DNA of 64,000 nt from Pseudomonas mendocina (lineage in GTDB: Bacteria > Pseudomonadota > Gammaproteobacteria > Pseudomonadales > Pseudomonadaceae), in NCBI RefSeq assembly GCF_003008615.1, contig NZ_CP027657.1, forward strand, positions 5,394,001 through 5,458,000. Direction: 5' to 3'. The notes under the pieces are model-generated. The model ran no database searches, had not been told where the DNA came from, and was given only the letters and a program-made list of their open reading frames with translations. Positions 59,329 to 64,000 of this stretch are shown piece after piece (the first letter of the stretch is position 1; each line of letters begins with the position of its first letter). A program made the translations under genes and the position numbers.

Positions 59329-60612
59329 ATGCTGATTGCCGCTGCCGTGTTCGTGTTCACCCTCGTGCTGGTCATCTGGCAACCCAGGGGGCTCGGTGTT
59401 GGCTGGAGCGCCAGCATCGGCGCGCTGATCGCCCTGGCCGTCGGCGCAGTGTCGCTGCACGACATCCCGCTGGTATGGAGCATCGTCTGGAACGCTACCG
59501 CTACCTTCATCGCCGTCATCATCATCAGCCTGCTGCTGGACGAGGCTGGTTTCTTCGAATGGGCCGCCCTGCACGTGGCGCGCTGGGCCAACGGCAGTGG
59601 CCATCGGTTGTTCTGCTTCTGCGTGCTGCTCGGCGCCGCCGTCTCCGCACTGTTCGCCAACGATGGTGCGGCGCTGATCCTCACGCCCATCGTCATGGCC
59701 ATGCTGGTTCGCTTGCGCTTCTCGGCGGCCACCACCCTGGCTTTCGTCATGGCTGCCGGCTTCATCGCCGACACTGCCAGCCTGCCATTGGTGGTATCCA
59801 ACCTGGTCAACATCGTCTCGGCCGACTATTTCGGTCTCGGTTTCGCCGAATATGCTGCGGTGATGGTGCCGGTGAACCTGGCCAGCGTCGCCGCGACGCT
59901 GCTCGTGCTGTTCCTGTTCTTCCGCCGCGACCTGCCGGCGCAATACGCCCTCGACGCGTTGCCGGAACCGGCCTCGGCCATCCGCGACCGTGCCACGTTC
60001 GTGGTGGGTGGGTGGACACTGCTCGGCCTGCTACTCGGGCTTTTCGCCCTGGAGCCGCTCGGCATTCCCGTCAGTGCGGTGGCCGCCGTCTGCGCGCTGC
60101 TGCTGTTCGTCGTCGCCGCCCGTGGCCAGCGCATCGCCACCCGGCGGGTGCTGCGTGAAGCGCCATGGCAGGTGGTGGTGTTCTCCCTCGGTATGTACCT
60201 GGTGGTCTACGGCCTGAAGAATGCCGGTCTGACCGACCTGCTCACGCAGGTGCTCGACGGCCTTGCGCAGCAGGGCTTGTGGACGGCGGCCCTCGGCACC
60301 GGCCTGCTCTCGGCCCTGCTCTCCTCGGTGATGAACAACATGCCCAGCGTGCTGATCGGAGCACTATCGATCCAGGCCAGCGGTGCCGAGGGTGTGATCC
60401 GCGAAGCGATGATCTACGCCAATGTCATCGGCTGCGACCTCGGCCCGAAGATCACCCCCATCGGCAGCCTGGCCACCCTGCTCTGGCTGCACGTGCTGGC
60501 CCGCAAGGGCATGCGCATCACCTGGGGCTACTACTTCCGGGTCGGCATTGTGCTGACCGCACCGGTTCTCCTCATCACCCTCTCGGCCCTGGCCTTGCGC
60601 CTGAGCCTCTGA
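59329..60612 (+). CDS. arsB: Arsenite efflux pump ArsB
   Basis: 427 residues, 12 or so helices, the ArsB/NhaD ion-transporter fold: [55 protein letters not shown] near 105 and [20 protein letters not shown] near 325. Pumps As(III)/Sb(III) out. 21 bp after arsR. Confidence 0.95.
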   Translation: MLIAAAVFVFTLVLVIWQPRGLGVGWSASIGALIALAVGAVSLHDIPLVWSIVWNATATFIAVIIISLLLDEAGFFEWAALHVARWANGSGHRLFCFCVLLGAAVSALFANDGAALILTPIVMAMLVRLRFSAATTLAFVMAAGFIADTASLPLVVSNLVNIVSADYFGLGFAEYAAVMVPVNLASVAATLLVLFLFFRRDLPAQYALDALPEPASAIRDRATFVVGGWTLLGLLLGLFALEPLGIPVSAVAAVCALLLFVVAARGQRIATRRVLREAPWQVVVFSLGMYLVVYGLKNAGLTDLLTQVLDGLAQQGLWTAALGTGLLSALLSSVMNNMPSVLIGALSIQASGAEGVIREAMIYANVIGCDLGPKITPIGSLATLLWLHVLARKGMRITWGYYFRVGIVLTAPVLLITLSALALRLSL

Positions 60613-60640
60613 CCCCCGCCAGCGAGCGGCAGGAGCCCCC

Positions 60641-61111
60641 ATGCGAGTTTTGTTCATGTGCACGGCCAACAGTTGCCGTAGCATTCTTTCCGAAGCCCTG
60701 TTCAACCACTTGGCGCCAGCAGGCTTCGAGGCGATCAGCGCCGGCAGCTTTCCCAAGGGCCAGGTACTGCCACGCAGCCTGAGCACACTGGAACAGGCCG
60801 GCATCGCCACCGATGGTCTGAGCAGCAAGGGCAACGACGCCTTCGCCGACAACCCGCCGGACATCGTCATCACCGTGTGCGACAAGGCTGCGGGCGAAAC
60901 TTGCCCGGTGTACTTCGGGCCGGCCCTGAAGGCCCACTGGGGCCTGCTGGATCCTTCCGAAGCGGCCGGAGACGAAGCCGCCGTGGACGCCGCCTTCCAC
61001 GACACGCTGGCACAGATCGAGCGACGTTGCCGGGCCTTCCTCGCCCTGCCCTTCGCCACCCTCGACCGCGACACGCTGCAGCGCGAGCTCGACCGCATCG
61101 GCACACTCTGA
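60641..61111 (+). CDS. arsC: Arsenate reductase ArsC, LMW-phosphatase type
   Basis: 156 residues. Phosphatase loop MCTANSCRS (CX5R, residues 7-14), and the Cys pair in [18 protein letters not shown] (about 82 and 90) used for the disulphide relay. Reduces As(V) to As(III), thioredoxin- or mycothiol-linked. AGGAG upstream. It precedes arsH by 14 bp. Confidence 0.93.
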   Translation: MRVLFMCTANSCRSILSEALFNHLAPAGFEAISAGSFPKGQVLPRSLSTLEQAGIATDGLSSKGNDAFADNPPDIVITVCDKAAGETCPVYFGPALKAHWGLLDPSEAAGDEAAVDAAFHDTLAQIERRCRAFLALPFATLDRDTLQRELDRIGTL

Positions 61112-61125
61112 AAGCAGGAAACACC

Positions 61126-61827
61126 ATGACCGACACGCTCCCCAACCTCGATCTGTCCCTGTTCGACGCCAGCCCAGCTGCGCTGGTGCCCGGTGGTGAC
61201 GCGCCGCGCATCCTGCTGCTCCACGGGTCGACCCGCGAACGCTCGTTCAGCCGCCTGCTGGTCGAAGAAGCGGCGCGCCTGCTCGAACACTTCGGTGCGC
61301 AGACACGCATCTTCGATCCATCGGGCCTGCCATTGCCGGACGACGCCCCCGTAGAGCATCCCAAGGTGCAGGAACTGCGTGAGCTGGTGCAGTGGTCGGA
61401 AGGCCAGGTCTGGTGCTCGCCGGAACGCCACGGCGCCATGTCGGCGGTGTTCAAGGCGCAAATCGACTGGATCCCGCTGGCACTTGGTGCGGTGCGTCCC
61501 ACTCAGGGCAAGACGCTGGCAGTGATGCAGGTATGCGGTGGCTCGCAGTCGTTCAACGTGGTCAACCAGCTGCGCGTGCTCGGTCGCTGGATGCGCATGT
61601 TCACCATACCCAACCAGTCCTCGGTGCCCAAGGCCTTCATGGAGTTCGACGAGGCCGGCCGCATGAAACCTTCGCCTTACTACGACCGGCTGGTCGACGT
61701 CATGGAAGAACTGTTGAAATTCACCGTCCTGCTGCGTGGACACCAGGACATGCTCGTGGATCGCTACTCCGAGCGCAAGGAAAGCGCGGAGCAACTTTCA
61801 GCTCGGGTCAATCAGCGCTCGATCTGA
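61126..61827 (+). CDS. arsH: ArsH organoarsenical oxidase (FMN reductase family)
   Basis: 233 residues from ATG 61126. [21 protein letters not shown] binds [23 protein letters not shown] and [20 protein letters not shown] are ArsH hallmarks. NADPH:FMN oxidoreductase that oxidises trivalent organoarsenicals. Last gene of the ars operon. Confidence 0.94.
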   Translation: MTDTLPNLDLSLFDASPAALVPGGDAPRILLLHGSTRERSFSRLLVEEAARLLEHFGAQTRIFDPSGLPLPDDAPVEHPKVQELRELVQWSEGQVWCSPERHGAMSAVFKAQIDWIPLALGAVRPTQGKTLAVMQVCGGSQSFNVVNQLRVLGRWMRMFTIPNQSSVPKAFMEFDEAGRMKPSPYYDRLVDVMEELLKFTVLLRGHQDMLVDRYSERKESAEQLSARVNQRSI

Positions 61828-61862
61828 TCGCTGGCACTGCTGGGGGGAACGGTCGATAGCCT

Positions 61863-61878
61863 TGAGGGAAATCCCTCA
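61863..61878. terminator. Short hairpin after arsH
   Basis: TGAGGG / CCCTCA with AAAT loop, then TT. A weak terminator or an operator for the next promoter. Confidence 0.4.
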
Positions 61879-61943
61879 TTGCTGGACACAGGCCGCACTA
61901 CTAGCCTGGACGTCACCAAACGTCTGATTCGAAGGAGAACCCC

Positions 61944-62822
61944 ATGACCATCTCGCAGACCGACGACAAGCGCCCCACTCCCGATCCGGCAGAAGACAAC
62001 GCCTTCTTCCCGTCGCCCTACTCGCTCAGCCAGTTCACCTCGGCGAAATCCGATCTCAGCGGCGCCGACTATCCCAGCCCGTACCAGGGCGGACGCTGGA
62101 AGATCCTGCTGATCGGCGCCGACGAGCGTTATTTGCTGACCGACAACGGCACGATGTTCTCCACTGGCAACCACCCGGTGGAAACCCTGCTGCCCATGTA
62201 TCACCTCGACAAGGCCGGTTTCACCTTCGATGTCGCCACCCTCTCCGGCAACCCGGTGAAATTCGAATTCTGGGCCATGCCATCCGAAGACAGCGAGGTA
62301 CAGGGCCTGTATGGCAAATACCGCGACCGCTTCAAACGCCCACTCAAGCTGGCCGACGTCATAGCAAAAGCACTGGGCGAGGACTCCGACTACATCGGCG
62401 TATTCATCCCCGGCGGTCACGGTGCCCTGATCGGGCTGCCCGAAAGCACGGAGGTGAAAGAAGTGCTGCAGTGGGCGGTCGCCAACGACAAATTCATCAT
62501 TTCCCTGTGCCACGGCCCAGCGGCACTTCTGGCGGCCGGCGTGGGTGAGTCGGCAGGTAACTACCCCTTCAACGGCTACCGCATCTGCGCATTTCCTGAT
62601 GCCCTCGACGCCAAGACGCCCGACATCGGCTACATGCCGGGCCACCTGACCTGGAAGTTCGGCGAACGCCTGCAGGCACTGGGCGTAGAGATCGTCAACC
62701 AGGACATCTCCGGTGCGACGCACCAGGATCGCAAACTGCTGACCGGCGACAGCCCGCTGGCCGGCAACAACCTGGGCAAGCTGGCTGCGGCAGCACTGCT
62801 GCAAGCGGTCGCGGCGAAATGA
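61944..62822 (+). CDS. hchA: Hsp31 protein deglycase/chaperone HchA
   Basis: 292 residues, AAGGAG upstream. DJ-1/PfpI superfamily, class I: Cys in [16 protein letters not shown] near 185, [12 protein letters not shown] near 155, the N-terminal linker [20 protein letters not shown]. Hsp31 chaperones unfolded proteins and removes methylglyoxal. ATGA overlap with the LuxR gene. Confidence 0.93.
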   Translation: MTISQTDDKRPTPDPAEDNAFFPSPYSLSQFTSAKSDLSGADYPSPYQGGRWKILLIGADERYLLTDNGTMFSTGNHPVETLLPMYHLDKAGFTFDVATLSGNPVKFEFWAMPSEDSEVQGLYGKYRDRFKRPLKLADVIAKALGEDSDYIGVFIPGGHGALIGLPESTEVKEVLQWAVANDKFIISLCHGPAALLAAGVGESAGNYPFNGYRICAFPDALDAKTPDIGYMPGHLTWKFGERLQALGVEIVNQDISGATHQDRKLLTGDSPLAGNNLGKLAAAALLQAVAAK

Positions 62823-63538
62823 AGGACTCGCCAGCCGAGGCAGCCATGCGCGCCGTGCTCGACATCGAGGCGGCGCAAAGCCTGGAAGCGATCAAAGCGG
62901 CCGTGCGCGGTTTCGCCAACCCCCATGGCTATGATCGCTTCGTGCTGTTTTCCGCCTCGGCGGCGAGCGAAGAAATCATCGAGCGCATTCATTGGGTGGA
63001 AGGCAACTGGTTCGGTGACGGGCAAGCCGTCGATGCCGAAATCTACATGCGGCGCTGCCCGGTCACGCGCCACCTGCTCGATGCGCGCGATGCCTTCTTC
63101 TGGATCAAGGTGCAGGAGCAGGACGGCGAACGCTACCGCGTGGTTCGCACGCCCAGAGGTGTCGGCGTCCAGGGTTTGCAGGTTCCGGTGTTCGGTCCAC
63201 GGGGGCTGGAAGGCGCCATGAGTCTCGGCGGCATGCAGGTTGATAGTTCGCCACGGGTACGCATGGGGCTCGGTTTGCTCGCCAGCGCGGCGTTCTTCTG
63301 CGCTCGCAGGCTGCTCGAAGCGCCCATGGACGACAGCCTCGGCAAGCTCACGCCGCGAGAGCGCGAAGTGCTGGCCTGGACAGCTGCTGGCCGGCGTCAG
63401 GCGGATATCGCGACGACCCTCGGCCTGTCGGAGCGCACCGTGGAAAACCATCTGCGCTCGGCGCGCCGTCGCCTTGGCGTGACGACGACAGCGCAGGCCA
63501 TCCGCACTGCCATTCGCAATGGTGAGATCGCAGGCTGA
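62819..63538 (+). CDS. LuxR-family regulator with autoinducer-binding-like domain
   Basis: 239 residues from the overlapping ATG. N-terminal autoinducer-binding fold (about 20-165; [21 protein letters not shown]) and LuxR HTH ([39 protein letters not shown]). The Asp that contacts AHL amides in TraR/LasR (DP in YxxxDPV) is replaced (MRRCPVTRH), so AHL binding is doubtful. No luxI gene nearby; a solo regulator of hchA is likely. Confidence 0.85.
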   Translation: MKDSPAEAAMRAVLDIEAAQSLEAIKAAVRGFANPHGYDRFVLFSASAASEEIIERIHWVEGNWFGDGQAVDAEIYMRRCPVTRHLLDARDAFFWIKVQEQDGERYRVVRTPRGVGVQGLQVPVFGPRGLEGAMSLGGMQVDSSPRVRMGLGLLASAAFFCARRLLEAPMDDSLGKLTPREREVLAWTAAGRRQADIATTLGLSERTVENHLRSARRRLGVTTTAQAIRTAIRNGEIAG

Positions 63539-63783
63539 GCGCAGCGGACGCTGCCAGCAGCGTGTGCGCAACAGCACTGCTCGCCAAGCGGCACGCAGCC
63601 CTCCTGCCAGCGGCCATTTGCCACCCAACTTCCCGGCACATCGATATTCAAAAATCGTATTTAACTCAATTCTTTAAATCCCATAGGGTATAAAGACCGG
63701 ACCACCGGAGCCTCGATATTTCCACCGCTCCGTTGCGCCCTCATCCCGGTGCCGTTGCGGCACATCCACAAGATGAGGTTTGC

Positions 63784-64000
63784 ATGACCAGTCCGATTAC
63801 CCTTGAGGACAGCGACCAGGACGTCGCCCCAGCGCTACACCCCGCCGCCGTTCTCAGCACTGACGCCGAAGCCCTGCAGGCCGCACATGCCCTGGCAGAA
63901 GCGGCGCAGACAGAAGTCATCCTGCGCGACCGCGAACGCCGCCTGCCCTGGGAGCTGGTGGAACGGTTCACCGCCAGCGGCCTTGGCAGTATCGCCGTGC
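63784..64000 (+). CDS. SfnB-like acyl-CoA-dehydrogenase-family enzyme, 3'-truncated by window edge
   Basis: First 72 residues. LSTDAEALQAAHALAEAA and RRLPWELVERFTASGLGSIA are typical of the N-terminus of SfnB sulphur-acquisition oxidoreductases (flavin monooxygenases in alkanesulphonate/DMSO2 use). The rest lies outside. The 245-bp gap upstream (63539-63783) holds an AT-rich stretch at about 63640-63700, probably the promoter; no clear sigma-54 site. Confidence 0.75.
   Translation, partial: MTSPITLEDSDQDVAPALHPAAVLSTDAEALQAAHALAEAAQTEVILRDRERRLPWELVERFTASGLGSIAV

Noticed and set aside
58807..59943. 378-codon minus-strand open frame, and 60364-61794
   Set aside because: Antisense to arsR/arsB and arsB/arsC/arsH; the ars genes are unmistakable.

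Overview
The window is GC-rich chromosomal DNA of a Pseudomonas. Supporting evidence: Pseudomonas-type 4.5S RNA with an RNase P-type leader promoter, an HU paralogue, a FecI/FecR/receptor unit, arsRBCH, pdxY, an SfnB-like acyl-CoA dehydrogenase and a CdrA/CdrB-like two-partner secretion pair. A P. mendocina/oleovorans-like lineage is my inference. Genes are densely packed, often with ATGA or TGATG overlaps. I see no prophage, no complete IS, no tRNA and no CRISPR.

Layout. 1-6.1 kb: end of a catabolic operon (FAH-family hydrolase, AMP-binding acyl-CoA synthetase, DUF1302 outer-membrane protein, DUF1329 protein), closed by a terminator. 6.1-13.2 kb: two-partner secretion exoprotein with an MBG repeat array and C-terminal cysteine pair, plus its TpsB transporter, behind a perfect FNR/Anr-type box. 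13.2-15.9 kb: 4.5S RNA, a chemoreceptor, HU. 15.9-20.3 kb: copper-defence operon on the minus strand (DUF2946-type protein, small HEHH-tailed protein, TolC-family channel, two-domain-type multicopper oxidase, cupredoxin, CusF-like protein). 20.4-21.8 kb: amino-acid permease.

22-33.2 kb: a plus-strand accessory block I cannot match to a known pathway. It holds an HSL-type esterase, a YcaC-like hydrolase, a membrane-anchored ABM protein, a Tat-exported amidohydrolase, an MFS_3 transporter with an ABM-like tail and an alpha/beta hydrolase with altered catalytic residues. A periplasmic-propeller histidine kinase, its LuxR-type response regulator and an AraC regulator follow. 33.2-35.6 kb: GST, aminotransferase and divergent MarR. 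35.7-41.3 kb: Fur-box-linked FecI/FecR/TonB-receptor signalling unit with a PepSY membrane protein. 41.3-44.9 kb: membrane protein, LysE exporter, BenE, and a CMD protein divergent from an HxlR regulator.

45-51.8 kb: autotransporter, lipoprotein hydrolase, LysR/RidA pair, a 173-bp MITE-like repeat, nitroreductase, and a scar with a decayed LysR gene. 51.8-57.8 kb: complete Csu-type chaperone-usher operon (three spore-coat-U pilins, chaperone, usher, tip protein) and a convergent small secreted protein. 57.9-64 kb: pdxY, arsRBCH, hchA with an overlapping LuxR-family gene, and the start of an SfnB-like gene cut by the window edge.

Together the region is rich in surface-attachment systems (CdrA-like TPS, autotransporter, Csu pili), metal and metalloid handling (Cu, Fe, As), and small-molecule uptake and degradation. 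The parts most worth pursuing are the uncharacterised 22-33 kb block, the low-oxygen box before the adhesin, and the structured AT-rich leader of the Csu operon.
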